From positions 248,001-312,000 of the forward strand of contig NZ_QOVG01000001.1 in the NCBI RefSeq assembly GCF_010119615.1: a stretch of 64,000 nt of DNA, read 5' to 3'. A program made the position numbers and the translations under genes. The notes beneath the pieces are model-generated. The model was not told the origin of the DNA and ran no database searches. It saw nothing but the letters and a program-made list of their open reading frames with translations. Source of the DNA: Pseudoxanthomonas gei. GTDB lineage: Bacteria > Pseudomonadota > Gammaproteobacteria > Xanthomonadales > Xanthomonadaceae. Shown in pieces: positions 56,186 through 64,000 of this stretch; within the stretch, counting starts at the first letter, position 1, and each line of letters opens with the position of its first letter.

Positions 56186-59100
56186 GCGGGGTCGAATCCT
56201 TCATTGCCGGCTACCGGCTGCTCGATGGCGTCGCGATGCAGGCGGCCGCGCGTGGCGTAGTACTCGTCCGGACGCCGGTCCAGCAGGTCGTAGACCACCG
56301 GAATGACCACCAGGGTCAGCAGCGTCGACACCAGCAGGCCGCCGATCACGGTGATGGCCATCGGCGAACGCACTTCGGCGCCCTCGCCAAAGGCCAGGGC
56401 CAGCGGCAGGAAACCGAACAGCGTGCACAGCGTGGTCATGATGATCGGACGCAGGCGCGAGCGCGCGCCTTCCACCAGCGCCTCGCGCTTGGGCACGCCG
56501 TGCTCGCGCAGCTGGTTGACCTTGTCGATCAGGATGATGGCGTTCTTGACCACCAGCCCGACCAGCAGGATCAGGCCGATGAACACCACCACCGACACCG
56601 GCGAACGGGTCAGCAACAGGGCCAGGACCGCGCCCACCAGCGCCAGCGGGATGGTGAACAGGATCACGAACGGATGCAGCAGCGATTCGAACTGCGAGGC
56701 CATGACCAGGTAGACCAGGAACACCGCCAGGCCGAAGGCAAACAGCAGTGCCTTGACCGATTCGGCCAGTTCCTCGCCCTGCCCGCCGATGTGCATGCCC
56801 ACGCCGGCGCCGACGCTGTCCCTGGCCACCATGTCGCGCACTTCATTGACGGCCCCGCCCAGGTCGATGTCACGCAGGTTGGCCGAGACGATGGCCACGC
56901 GCACCTGGTCGGCGCGGTGGATCTCGCTCGGGCCCACTGTGGACACCACCTCGGCCACCGACTCCAGCGTCACCGGCCGCGAACTGCCCGGATTGACGAT
57001 GAGCTGGCGGATGCTCTGCACCGAATCACGATCCGATGCCTGTGCGCGCACCAGCACGTCGATCTTGCGGTCGCGGAAGCTGTAGCGCGTGGCCACGTCG
57101 CCGCGCACTTTCTTCACCACCACGTCAGCGATCTGCCGGGTGGTCAGGCCCAGCGCACCGGCACGGTCCTGGTCGAAGCGGATCTGGATCTCCGGGAAGC
57201 CCTCTTCCACCGTCGACTTGACGTCGGCGTAATGCGGGTTGGCACGCAGCATCGCCGCCATCTTCTGGCCAGCGCGCTGGATGGTCTCCATGTCCTGGCC
57301 GCGCAGCTCGATTTCCAGCGGCGTGGAGAAACTGAAGAGCTCGGGGCGGCGGAAATCGACCTGTGCGCCGGGATGCGCCTGCATGGTCGTGCGCAACTTC
57401 TCGGTTTCAGCCGCTTCCAGCTGCTTGCTGCCGCCATCGGCCATCACCACGGTGATCTTGCCGATGTTCTCGCCACTCTCGGTGGGATTGGCATCCAGGC
57501 GGGTGCCGCTGCCACTGACGCCGTACATCGAGCTGATGCCTTCGTCCTTGGCATGGGCCTGTTGCAGCTCGCGCACCAGCTTGTCGGTTTCCGCCAGCGG
57601 CGTGCCGGGCGGCAGTTTCACCGTCATCTCGAACCGGTCCTGCGCCAGTTGCGGGATCAGGTCGGCGCCCAGCATCGGCACGGTCAGCATGGTCAGGGCG
57701 AAGGCCGCCGCGGCGAAGCCCAATACCAGCCACGGACGCCGCAACGAACCCGGCAGCAGTTTCATGTAACCGCGTTCGGCTTTGTCATAGGGCGCCATGG
57801 CGATGTCGCTGGCCTTGCGCATCACCGGACCGACCACGGCCACCAGGCCACGCCACAGCCGGACAAACACCCAGCTGATGCCGAACAGCACGCCACGCGT
57901 GCCCTTGCCGATGCCACGCTCGGTCGCTGCCAGCGGCTTCTGCCACTTCGAGGCGGGCGTCCACTGCGGATGCGGCGCTTCTTCCGGGAAGGCCATCGGC
58001 GGCCTGCCCTTGAGCGCGCTGAGCATCGGGATCAGCGTCATCGACACCACCAGCGACACGGCGATGGCAATGGCCACGGTCAGGGCCTGGTCGCGGAACA
58101 GCTGTCCGGCGATGCCCTGCACGAACACCAGCGGCAGGAACACGGCGATGGTGGTCAGCGTGGACGCAACCACCGCCATGCTGACTTCACGGGTGCCGGT
58201 GATCGCGGCCTGCAGGATGCCCAGGCCGCGCTCGCGCGCCTTGGCGATGCTTTCCAGCACCACGATGGAATCATCCACCACCAGTCCGGTGGCCAGGGCC
58301 AGGCCGCCCAGCGACATCACGTTCAAGCTCAGGCCCAGCCGGTCCATGAAGAAGAAGGTGGTGACGATGGACGCCGGCAGCGACAGCGCGACCACGAAGG
58401 TGCTCCAGCCGTCACGCAGGAACAGGAAGATGATCAGGATGGCGAGGAAACCGCCGATCACCGCATCCAGCTTCACGTCCCTGATGGCGTGACGGATGAA
58501 TTGCGACTGGTCGTCGATGGGGGTCAGTTCGGCATCGGGCGGGATCAGTGTCTTCAGTTTCTCCAGCTTGGCCTGGATGGCGTCGGCGGTGGCGACGGTA
58601 TTGGCGTCGCCTTCCTTGTAGATCGCCAGTTCAACGGCCTCGTTGCCGGCCAGGCGGATGATGCCCTCGCGCTCCTTGTAACCCTGGCGGACGTCGGCAA
58701 TGTCCTTCAGGCGCACGGGCACGCCGCCGGCCACGGTGCTGGAACCTGCCGAGGAAGCGCTCTGCACCGACGCTGCCGCGGCCATCGCCGCCGCATCGCC
58801 GCTGGAGGCCGCAATGGCCGCCATCTGCTGTGCCGCCGTGGCCGCCGCATTGCTGCCGCCGCTCTGCGTGGTCACCAGCATGTTGCGGATCTCCTCCACG
58901 CTGGCGAACTGGTTGACCGTGCGCACCAGGTAGCGCTGCGAACCCTGTTCCAGGCGGCCGCCGGAGATGTTGATGTTCTCCTGCTGCAGGCGCTGGATCA
59001 CCGTGTCGATAGGCAGGTTCAGCTGCGCCAGCTTCTGCTGGTCGATGTCTACCTGGATCTCGTCTTCCAGGCCGCCGCCCACCTTGACCGCGGCCACGCC

Positions 59101-59739
59101 TTCCACCGGCTCCAGCTTCTTCTTCAGGTCCTCGTCGGCGTAGCGACGCAGCTCGGTGAGCTGGCGGATGGAGTCGGCCTCGGTCTTGCCGGCGACTTTC
59201 GAGGACAGCGCCAGGCGCATGATCGGCTCGGTCGACGGATTGAAGCGCAGCAGCACCGGCGCCTTGGCTTCCAGTGGCAACTGCAGCACTTCCATCTTGT
59301 CGCGCACTTCCAGGCTGGCCTGGTCCATGTTCGTACCCCAGGCGAACTCGAGCACGACATCGCTCTGGCCGGTGCGCGAGACCGACTTCAGCTTGCGCAG
59401 GTTCTTGACCACGCCCACCGCTTCTTCCACCGGCTCTGAAATCAGCGTCTCGATTTCCGAGGGCGCAGCGCCGGTGTATTCGGTGCGCACGGTCAGGGTG
59501 GGATAGCTCAGGTCCGGCAGCAGGTTGACCTTCAACGCGAACAGCGCGATGCAGCCGAACAGGAACATGGTGACCCAGAACATGGCCACGGTGACCCGGC
59601 GACGCGTGCAGAACTCGACCAGGCCGCCACCGGTCAGGCCGGCGGGCGGTGCGAGCGGATCGTTGTTGTTGCCATCGGTGTTGTTGCGTGGACCGGAGCC
59701 TCCGCCCGATGCCCCCTGCCCTGATCCGTGGCCGCTCAT
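56182..59739 (-). CDS. RND efflux permease (HAE1 type), first permease, with Ala/Ser-rich insert
   Basis: A 1185-residue AcrB-fold pump, about 140 residues longer than usual. The extra length is a Gly/Asn/Pro-rich N-terminal leader of about 45 residues, a low-complexity Ala/Ser/Gly insert at about 290-340 (AAATAAQQMAAIAASSGDAA and on) in the first periplasmic loop, and a long cytoplasmic loop after TM6. TM4 (near residue 483) has ATGLVVDDSIVVLES with both Asp intact. TM10 reads FIGLILLVGLVVKNAIILIDKVNQL. It lies between the adaptor and the second permease with ATGA overlaps on both sides. Confidence 0.92.
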   Translation of the reverse strand: MSGHGSGQGASGGGSGPRNNTDGNNNDPLAPPAGLTGGGLVEFCTRRRVTVAMFWVTMFLFGCIALFALKVNLLPDLSYPTLTVRTEYTGAAPSEIETLISEPVEEAVGVVKNLRKLKSVSRTGQSDVVLEFAWGTNMDQASLEVRDKMEVLQLPLEAKAPVLLRFNPSTEPIMRLALSSKVAGKTEADSIRQLTELRRYADEDLKKKLEPVEGVAAVKVGGGLEDEIQVDIDQQKLAQLNLPIDTVIQRLQQENINISGGRLEQGSQRYLVRTVNQFASVEEIRNMLVTTQSGGSNAAATAAQQMAAIAASSGDAAAMAAAASVQSASSAGSSTVAGGVPVRLKDIADVRQGYKEREGIIRLAGNEAVELAIYKEGDANTVATADAIQAKLEKLKTLIPPDAELTPIDDQSQFIRHAIRDVKLDAVIGGFLAILIIFLFLRDGWSTFVVALSLPASIVTTFFFMDRLGLSLNVMSLGGLALATGLVVDDSIVVLESIAKARERGLGILQAAITGTREVSMAVVASTLTTIAVFLPLVFVQGIAGQLFRDQALTVAIAIAVSLVVSMTLIPMLSALKGRPPMAFPEEAPHPQWTPASKWQKPLAATERGIGKGTRGVLFGISWVFVRLWRGLVAVVGPVMRKASDIAMAPYDKAERGYMKLLPGSLRRPWLVLGFAAAAFALTMLTVPMLGADLIPQLAQDRFEMTVKLPPGTPLAETDKLVRELQQAHAKDEGISSMYGVSGSGTRLDANPTESGENIGKITVVMADGGSKQLEAAETEKLRTTMQAHPGAQVDFRRPELFSFSTPLEIELRGQDMETIQRAGQKMAAMLRANPHYADVKSTVEEGFPEIQIRFDQDRAGALGLTTRQIADVVVKKVRGDVATRYSFRDRKIDVLVRAQASDRDSVQSIRQLIVNPGSSRPVTLESVAEVVSTVGPSEIHRADQVRVAIVSANLRDIDLGGAVNEVRDMVARDSVGAGVGMHIGGQGEELAESVKALLFAFGLAVFLVYLVMASQFESLLHPFVILFTIPLALVGAVLALLLTRSPVSVVVFIGLILLVGLVVKNAIILIDKVNQLREHGVPKREALVEGARSRLRPIIMTTLCTLFGFLPLALAFGEGAEVRSPMAITVIGGLLVSTLLTLVVIPVVYDLLDRRPDEYYATRGRLHRDAIEQPVAGNEGFDPA

Positions 59740-60881
59740 TGTTTCTTACCGGGTGCTGCAGCCTCCACCTTGGCGGTGGCGGGCTTGGCGACGGGCTGAC
59801 CGATCACCTCGACCGGCGTGCCATCGCGCAGCGCTATCTTGCCGGCGGTCACCACGCCATCGCCTGCCTTCAGGCCCTGGCGCACTTCCACCCATTCGCC
59901 GTCCATGTAACCCAGCTTGATCGACACGCGCGCGGCCTTGCCGGCGCGAACCGCGAACACCGCCGGATCGCTGTCGTCATCCAGCAGTGCCGCACGTGGA
60001 ATGACCAGCGCATCGGCGCGCTTGTCATAGTCGATCTTGATGCGCCCGAACATGCCGGGCTGCAGCAGGCCGCCGCCTGCGAACGTGGTCACTACGCGGA
60101 AAGTGCCGCTGCCCGCATCGACCACCGGCGCGATGCGATCGACGATGCCGGTGAAGTTCTGCCCGGGCAAGGCGTCGGCGGTCAGCTGCACCGGCTGGCC
60201 GGCCCTGAGCGTGGCGATCTCGCGTTCCGGCACGTTCAACGTCGCCTCCAGCTTCGAGTTGTCGACGATGCGGAAGATCGGCGTATTGATCTGCACGAAG
60301 TTGCCGGTCTTGATCGAGCGCGACGCAATCACGCCGGAAATGGGCGCGATCACCGTGGTGTAGGAAAGCTCCAGCGTGGCCATGCGGTGCTGGGCGCGCG
60401 CGTTTTCCAGGTCGAACTTGATCTGGTCGACGTCATTGGCGCTGATCATCTGCTGGGTGACCAGCTGCCGGGCGCGGCTGTAGTTGTTTTCCAGCTTGTG
60501 CATCTGCGCCGAGGCCTGGGCCACCGCCAGCCGCGCGCGGTCCGGATCCAGCCGCACCAGCGCCTGGCCCGCGCGAACCTGCTGCCCTTCCTCGACCATG
60601 ACCGAAAGCGCCACGCCGGACGTCTTGGCCACGACCTGCGCTTCACCGCTGGGCTCCAGCGCGGCGGTGCCGGTGTAACTGGCGGCCACGGGTCGATGCG
60701 CGGCCTTGGTGACTTCCACCGGCACCGCATCAGGTGGCTTGGGCGGGTCGCCAGGCTTGGCCTGGGCCTCACCATCACCGCCCTTGCAGCCGGCAAGGCC
60801 GACGGCCAGCAGGGAGACCAGGGCAAGGATGCGCAGCGGCCGCATCACGGGGCGGCCAGCGGAAAATTCGGGTCGAGACAT
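59736..60881 (-). CDS. RND efflux periplasmic adaptor lipoprotein
   Basis: A 381-residue membrane-fusion protein with a lipoprotein signal, LRILALVSLLAVGLAGC, near residues 15-32. The lipoyl halves flank an alpha-hairpin (GEAQVVAKTSGVALSVMVEEGQQVRAGQALVRLDPDRARLAVAQASAQMHKLENNYSRARQLV...) and are followed by the beta-barrel TVIAPISGVIASRSIKTGNFVQ and a membrane-proximal domain. Substrate cannot be deduced. The start at ATG 60881 is the longest; ATG 60845 (MRPLRILAL) is an alternative with the same lipobox. No outer-membrane factor gene follows, so a TolC-like channel is supplied from elsewhere. Confidence 0.92.
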   Translation of the reverse strand: MSRPEFSAGRPVMRPLRILALVSLLAVGLAGCKGGDGEAQAKPGDPPKPPDAVPVEVTKAAHRPVAASYTGTAALEPSGEAQVVAKTSGVALSVMVEEGQQVRAGQALVRLDPDRARLAVAQASAQMHKLENNYSRARQLVTQQMISANDVDQIKFDLENARAQHRMATLELSYTTVIAPISGVIASRSIKTGNFVQINTPIFRIVDNSKLEATLNVPEREIATLRAGQPVQLTADALPGQNFTGIVDRIAPVVDAGSGTFRVVTTFAGGGLLQPGMFGRIKIDYDKRADALVIPRAALLDDDSDPAVFAVRAGKAARVSIKLGYMDGEWVEVRQGLKAGDGVVTAGKIALRDGTPVEVIGQPVAKPATAKVEAAAPGKKQ

Positions 60882-60902
60882 GATGGTACCGGGTGGTTGT
60901 TA

Positions 60903-60926
60903 GGTGTAGTAGCTAGGTATATCACC
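60903..60926 (-). promoter_or_regulatory. Candidate operator upstream of the RND operon
   Basis: An imperfect 24-bp dyad, GGTGTAGTAGCT against GGTGATATACCT, 8 of 12 positions matching, lies 22 bp upstream of the adaptor start. Its size fits a TetR- or MarR-type repressor, but no such gene is adjacent. Confidence 0.3.
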
Positions 60927-61130
60927 CAAGTTCAAAACCGGCATGCGCCAAACGTCATGGTGACTTGCGTCAGAGGATGTGCTGCCCCTTTCGCAAACGC
61001 CGGCTTCCATCCGCCGCGCCCATTGCGCGACCCATGGATGGCCGCCACCTGAACTCGCACGTTATACTCGCCTCAGCCAAGCGCTGCGGTTGGACGTAGC
61101 GCGCGCAATCAGAGAGTCCCGGATTACGAC

Positions 61131-61577
61131 ATGATGCGACCGCTTCCGCTCGCCGCTTGCCTTGCCTTGGCCGCCACCCTTTCGGTGGCCGCCGTCACGG
61201 CACAAACCCCTGCCGCAACCCCTGCCGAGGCAAAGCCTGCCGAGGCCGCGCCCGCTACTCCGGCTGCAGCGGCCACCCCGGCAGCGGCCACCGCCGCAGC
61301 GCCGGCCCCGGTTGCCGCCGCCCCGACGGGCAACCCCCAGACCGGACGCACCCTGGCCTATACCTGCCAGGGCTGCCACGGCGTGGAGGGCTACAAGAAT
61401 GCCTATCCCAGCTTCCACGTCCCGCGTATCGGTGGCCAGTCCGCCGCCTACCTGACCCAGGCACTGACCGAATACAAGCAGGGCAATCGCAAGCACCCGA
61501 CGATGCAGGCCCAGGCGCAGAGTTTCTCTGCCCAGGACATCGCCGATATCTCCGCCTATCTCTCTACCGTGAAGTAA
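61131..61577 (+). CDS. Periplasmic c-type cytochrome (class I), first of a pair
   Basis: A 148-residue cytochrome. Residues 1-24 form a signal peptide (LAACLALAATLSVAAVTAQ). An Ala/Pro/Glu linker (about 25-68) precedes one heme domain with CQGCH near residue 80 (YTCQGCHGVEG), Pro and Gly ligand-loop residues (FHVPRIGGQSAAYL), and the methionine candidate in HPTMQAQAQSFSAQDIADISAYL. A TATACT -10 element lies at 61063-61068. The start may be either of two adjacent ATGs. The second cytochrome follows after 7 bp. Confidence 0.9.
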   Translation: MMRPLPLAACLALAATLSVAAVTAQTPAATPAEAKPAEAAPATPAAAATPAAATAAAPAPVAAAPTGNPQTGRTLAYTCQGCHGVEGYKNAYPSFHVPRIGGQSAAYLTQALTEYKQGNRKHPTMQAQAQSFSAQDIADISAYLSTVK

Positions 61578-61584
61578 GCCAACC

Positions 61585-62031
61585 ATGTCGAATGCCGTGC
61601 ACGCCCCGCGTCTAGCCATCGCCCTGCTCGCCGCCCTCGCCCTGGCCGCCTGCTCCCAGAACAACGAAGTGGCCGCCGAAGACCCCGGCCACGCCAGCGG
61701 AGAACATGGTTCCAGCTCTTCGGCCGGCCTTCCCGACGGCCGCATCGCGATGGGCGAGAAACTTGCCAACGCCAAGGGCAAGGCCACCGGCCAGAGCTGC
61801 GTCGACTGCCACGGCGCCGAAGGCAATGCGCCCATCGACGCGACCTATCCCAAGCTGGGCGGCCAGTACGGCGACTACCTGGCCCATGCCCTGCAGAACT
61901 ACCGTGCCGGCGATCGCCAGCACGCGCTGATGACCCCGCAGGCCGCCGCACTGACCGACCAGGAGATTTCCGACCTGGCGGCCTACTTCGGCTCGCGTCC
62001 GTCCCAGCTTCGCGACCTGCACGGACTCTGA
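61585..62031 (+). CDS. Lipoprotein c-type cytochrome (class I), second of a pair
   Basis: A 148-residue cytochrome with a lipobox LALAAC (Cys 23), so it is membrane anchored where its neighbour is soluble. One heme site, SCVDCHGAEGN (near residue 73), is followed by YPKLGGQYGDYLAHALQNYRAGDRQHALMTPQAAAL with the probable axial Met, the same plan as the first cytochrome. The tandem pair probably arose by duplication and may act as an electron shuttle to a terminal oxidase or reductase not in the window. It ends at a strong terminator. Confidence 0.9.
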   Translation: MSNAVHAPRLAIALLAALALAACSQNNEVAAEDPGHASGEHGSSSSAGLPDGRIAMGEKLANAKGKATGQSCVDCHGAEGNAPIDATYPKLGGQYGDYLAHALQNYRAGDRQHALMTPQAAALTDQEISDLAAYFGSRPSQLRDLHGL

Positions 62032-62052
62032 CGGGTTTTCACCAGGCAATCG

Positions 62053-62081
62053 AAAACGGGGCCGACTGGCCCCGTTTTTTT
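62053..62081. terminator. Bidirectional terminator between cytochromes and the repetitive membrane protein
   Basis: An 11-bp stem (AAAACGGGGCC with its complement) with a GACT loop and TTTTTTT on the plus strand. The A run on the left arm also gives a U tract for minus-strand transcripts. Confidence 0.93.
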
Positions 62082-62103
62082 GGGTTGTGATTGCAACCGG
62101 TGA

Positions 62104-63681
62104 TCAACTGTCGGTCGGTATCGGATTCCGTTTCACCGGGATGTCCGGCGGCGGCCGCGCCGTCGCCGGCTGGTCGTTGAGATTGGGATCGAACAGGCTG
62201 CAGGCGCCGCCGGCCTGCAGCACCGACACCACGCACTTCACCTTCTTCGAGGTGCCGGGAATGGGGATGTCGACCTCGCGGATCGCACGGCGCACCCATT
62301 CGGCCAGCAGGCTCTCGTTGGTGGGGCGCCAGTATTTGTCGAACATGGTCGGTTCGTAGGGAAAGTCCGGGCGCTCCAGCCATTTGCTGGCCCGGTCCGC
62401 ATCGGCGCGCTGCGCCTGCTTGGAACCCGGCGCACCTGGCTTGCTGGCATTGCCCGTGGCATTGCCGGGAAGGCGCACGCTGCCGTCGCTGTTGAACAGC
62501 CCCGGTTTGTCACCGCGGCCACTGCCATCGGCAGCACCGGCGACGTTGCGGGTGGATGCGCCCCAGTCATCGCCACGTACCGGGCCGGGCGCCGCGCCAG
62601 GTCGCGCGCTGGCAGCACCCGAACCCGCGGAACGGGCATCGGCTTGCGTTCCTTGCTGCGACGGCGCCGGGTTGGCTGCACTCGACGTGCTGGCGGCGTT
62701 GGCGTTGGCAGCGCTGGTGTTGCTGGCCGCCGCCGCGGCGCGACTCGGCGCTGCAATCTCGGCCTGGCGCACGCTGGGCGTGGCGGTCCGCACCTCGGCC
62801 GCGGCGATGTCACGTGCAGGCACCTGCACCGCGCGGATCTGCGGCAGGGGGGCGGCGACTTCGCGCTGGCGGACTTCGGGCGTTACTTGTGAAGCCTGTG
62901 GCACGGCCAGTTCGGGTTGCGGCACCCGCAACTGGGTAGGCGGCAGCAGGACCACCGTGACTTCGCGGGTAGGAACGCCCAGTTCTCGCGGCCTGATCTG
63001 CGGAGGTGCGACCTGCGGGATGCGGGCGGTGGTGGGCGGAAGCACGAAATCGCTGGTCGGTTCCGCCACTTCGGTCACCTGCAGGTTCTGCTGTTCGGTC
63101 ACCGGCGCGGGCTGTTCGACCTCGGCCTGTGGCACCGACGACACCTGTTCGCTGGCTGCGGAACTGGGTGACTCGGCGACCGACGTTGCGGCCGGGGAGG
63201 CGGACGCCTGTTCGGATGCAGGCGTTGCCGGCGGTCCGCCGCCGACTTCCTCCGGAGTGCCCTCGCCCATGAATTCCACCTGCACCCGGCTGCTGTCTTC
63301 CTCAACGGCCGGCGGCGCCACGTTGACCAGTGCGAACAGCACCAGCAGCAACGCAAACAACAGATGCATGAGCAGGCTGACCATGCCGGCGAACCAGCGC
63401 AGGCCACGTTCCTCGCGCGGCGGCGGGCCCCAGTCCTGGTAGAACAACGAGCGGAATGCCTGCCACCGGTTGAGCGGCATGGAATTTGGGGTAACGGTGC
63501 TGGGCCGGTCCGCGAAGCGCTGGACGATGCCCTCGGCCAGCTCGCGCTCGATGATGCCCAGACGCTCCCGCAACCCCTTCAGCCACAGGGCCCAGCCATA
63601 CGGCATGCCGGTATGGCGCTCGACCACGGGCGCAGGCTTGCCGGCAAGCAGCGCGGCGATGATGTCGGCGGCTTTCGTCAC
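62104..63681 (-). CDS. TonB-like repetitive single-span membrane protein
   Basis: A 525-residue protein of unusual composition. Residues about 94-122 form one membrane helix (FAGMVSLLMHLLFALLLVLFALVNVAPP), preceded by a cytoplasmic domain (GMPYGWALWLKGLRERLGIIERELAEGIVQRF). The periplasmic part is long and rich in Pro, Ala, Glu and Val, with loose repeats such as VRQREVAAPLPQI and VRQAEIAAPSRA, then a Gly/Ser/Ala linker and a C-terminal globular domain containing FDKYWRPTNESLLAEWVRRAIREVDIPIPGTSKKVKCVVSVLQAGGACSLF with two Cys. The plan resembles TonB/TolA energy-coupling proteins, but there is no exbB/exbD here. Probably cotranscribed with nfuA (13-bp gap). Function unknown. Confidence 0.8.
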   Translation of the reverse strand: MTKAADIIAALLAGKPAPVVERHTGMPYGWALWLKGLRERLGIIERELAEGIVQRFADRPSTVTPNSMPLNRWQAFRSLFYQDWGPPPREERGLRWFAGMVSLLMHLLFALLLVLFALVNVAPPAVEEDSSRVQVEFMGEGTPEEVGGGPPATPASEQASASPAATSVAESPSSAASEQVSSVPQAEVEQPAPVTEQQNLQVTEVAEPTSDFVLPPTTARIPQVAPPQIRPRELGVPTREVTVVLLPPTQLRVPQPELAVPQASQVTPEVRQREVAAPLPQIRAVQVPARDIAAAEVRTATPSVRQAEIAAPSRAAAAASNTSAANANAASTSSAANPAPSQQGTQADARSAGSGAASARPGAAPGPVRGDDWGASTRNVAGAADGSGRGDKPGLFNSDGSVRLPGNATGNASKPGAPGSKQAQRADADRASKWLERPDFPYEPTMFDKYWRPTNESLLAEWVRRAIREVDIPIPGTSKKVKCVVSVLQAGGACSLFDPNLNDQPATARPPPDIPVKRNPIPTDS

Positions 63682-63694
63682 CCGGGGTGCGGAA

Positions 63695-64000
63695 TCAGGC
63701 CGCGGTGTCGCGCGGAATATAGGGCGCGTCGCCCGTGTCGTGGTCGGTCACGTCACGCACCGCGGTGACGCCGGGAACGCGGGCCATCAAGGTCTTCTCG
63801 ATGCCCTGCTTGAGGGTCACGTCGGCCATGCCGCAGCCGTTGCAGCCGCCACCAAAACGCAGCAGCACCACGCCTTCGGCGCTGACCTGCTCCACGGCCA
63901 CGCGACCCTTGTGCTGGGCCAGCTGCGGGTTGACCTCGTTCTCGACGACCCAGCGCACGCGCTCGACCAGCGAAGCGGATTCGGCCGGCGCCTGGCCCTT
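63695..64000 (-). CDS. nfuA: Fe-S biogenesis protein NfuA, 5' part outside the window
   Basis: The last 101 residues are visible. They contain the NifU C-terminal domain [25 protein letters not shown], then the cluster-binding [46 protein letters not shown]. The CxxC pair binds the transferable 4Fe-4S cluster. The frame is open to the window edge ([14 protein letters not shown]), where NfuA has its A-type N-terminal domain. Ending in DAPY is common in NfuA. It lies directly upstream of the repetitive membrane protein. Confidence 0.93.
   Translation of the reverse strand, partial: KGQAPAESASLVERVRWVVENEVNPQLAQHKGRVAVEQVSAEGVVLLRFGGGCNGCGMADVTLKQGIEKTLMARVPGVTAVRDVTDHDTGDAPYIPRDTAA

Noticed and set aside
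53009-59439. Very long plus-strand open frames opposite both RND permease genes
   Set aside because: They are antisense shadows caused by high GC at third positions; composition is His/Gln/Arg/Ala-rich with no domain signature, while the minus-strand frames are clear RND pumps.

Overview
This is a GC-rich chromosomal window from a gammaproteobacterium, most likely of the Xanthomonadaceae (Lysobacteraceae) group. The assignment is inferred from gene order (cmk-rpsA-ihfB-lapAB followed by a WecA-like and a WbpM-like gene; ndk-rlmN-pilW-rodZ-bamB-der; divergent ppsR/ppsA), from the zinc-ligand-free L36, from the TonB-like repetitive membrane protein beside nfuA, and from GTAG/GTGG-headed REP elements in many gaps. 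No integrase, transposase, prophage, CRISPR array or restriction system was seen.

Layout. 1-3.0 kb: a leftward fatty-acid type operon (phosphotransferase, acyl-CoA dehydrogenase, start of an SDR). 3.2-8.9 kb: a copper-resistance block, copA-copB then merR-P1B ATPase, both behind promoters with the long 20-bp spacer typical of MerR control. 8.9-10.5 kb: small genes, REP elements and a tRNA-Ala/tRNA-Glu pair with a good promoter and terminator. 10.6-17.4 kb: DUF1249, PEP synthase with its regulator, an MscS channel, oligoribonuclease, a DUF2721 membrane protein, TadA. 17.5-23.1 kb: aldo/keto reductase, guaA, guaB, folD, DUF1244. 23.1-28.2 kb: hydrolase, Kef-type antiporter, MoeB with a rhodanese domain, MoeA. 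28.2-34.9 kb: der-bamB-yfgM-rodZ-pilW-rlmN-ndk, a housekeeping and envelope cluster. 35.1-39.5 kb: a TetR-type regulator with a beta-oxidation pair (FadB-like and thiolase); matching dyads lie upstream of both the regulator and fadB. 39.5-45.2 kb: galU, a WbpM-like dehydratase, a WecA/WbpL-like transferase, lapB, lapA, ihfB. 45.3-48.2 kb: rpsA, cmk, rpmJ. 48.4-52.5 kb: agmatine-to-putrescine genes aguA and aguB, a GNAT enzyme and a TraB-family membrane protein. 52.5-53.05 kb: a repeat-filled gap (13-unit 21-bp tandem array, REP inverted pair, hairpin). 53.1-60.9 kb: an RND efflux operon with one adaptor and two different permeases. 61.1-64 kb: two c-type cytochromes, a TonB-like repetitive membrane protein and the 3' part of nfuA.

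No obviously new multigene defence or biosynthetic system is visible. The most interesting signals are regulatory and structural: a shared copper promoter design that also fixes the copA start, a probable fatty-acid regulator with operators at two positions, a 21-bp tandem array that stays open in at least two frames, heptad repeats that include the thiolase ribosome-binding site, tandem duplications at the end of ppsR and the start of moeA, and a REP element whose GTAG head contains a gene's stop codon. All function calls come from reading motifs and gene order by eye; no database search was run.
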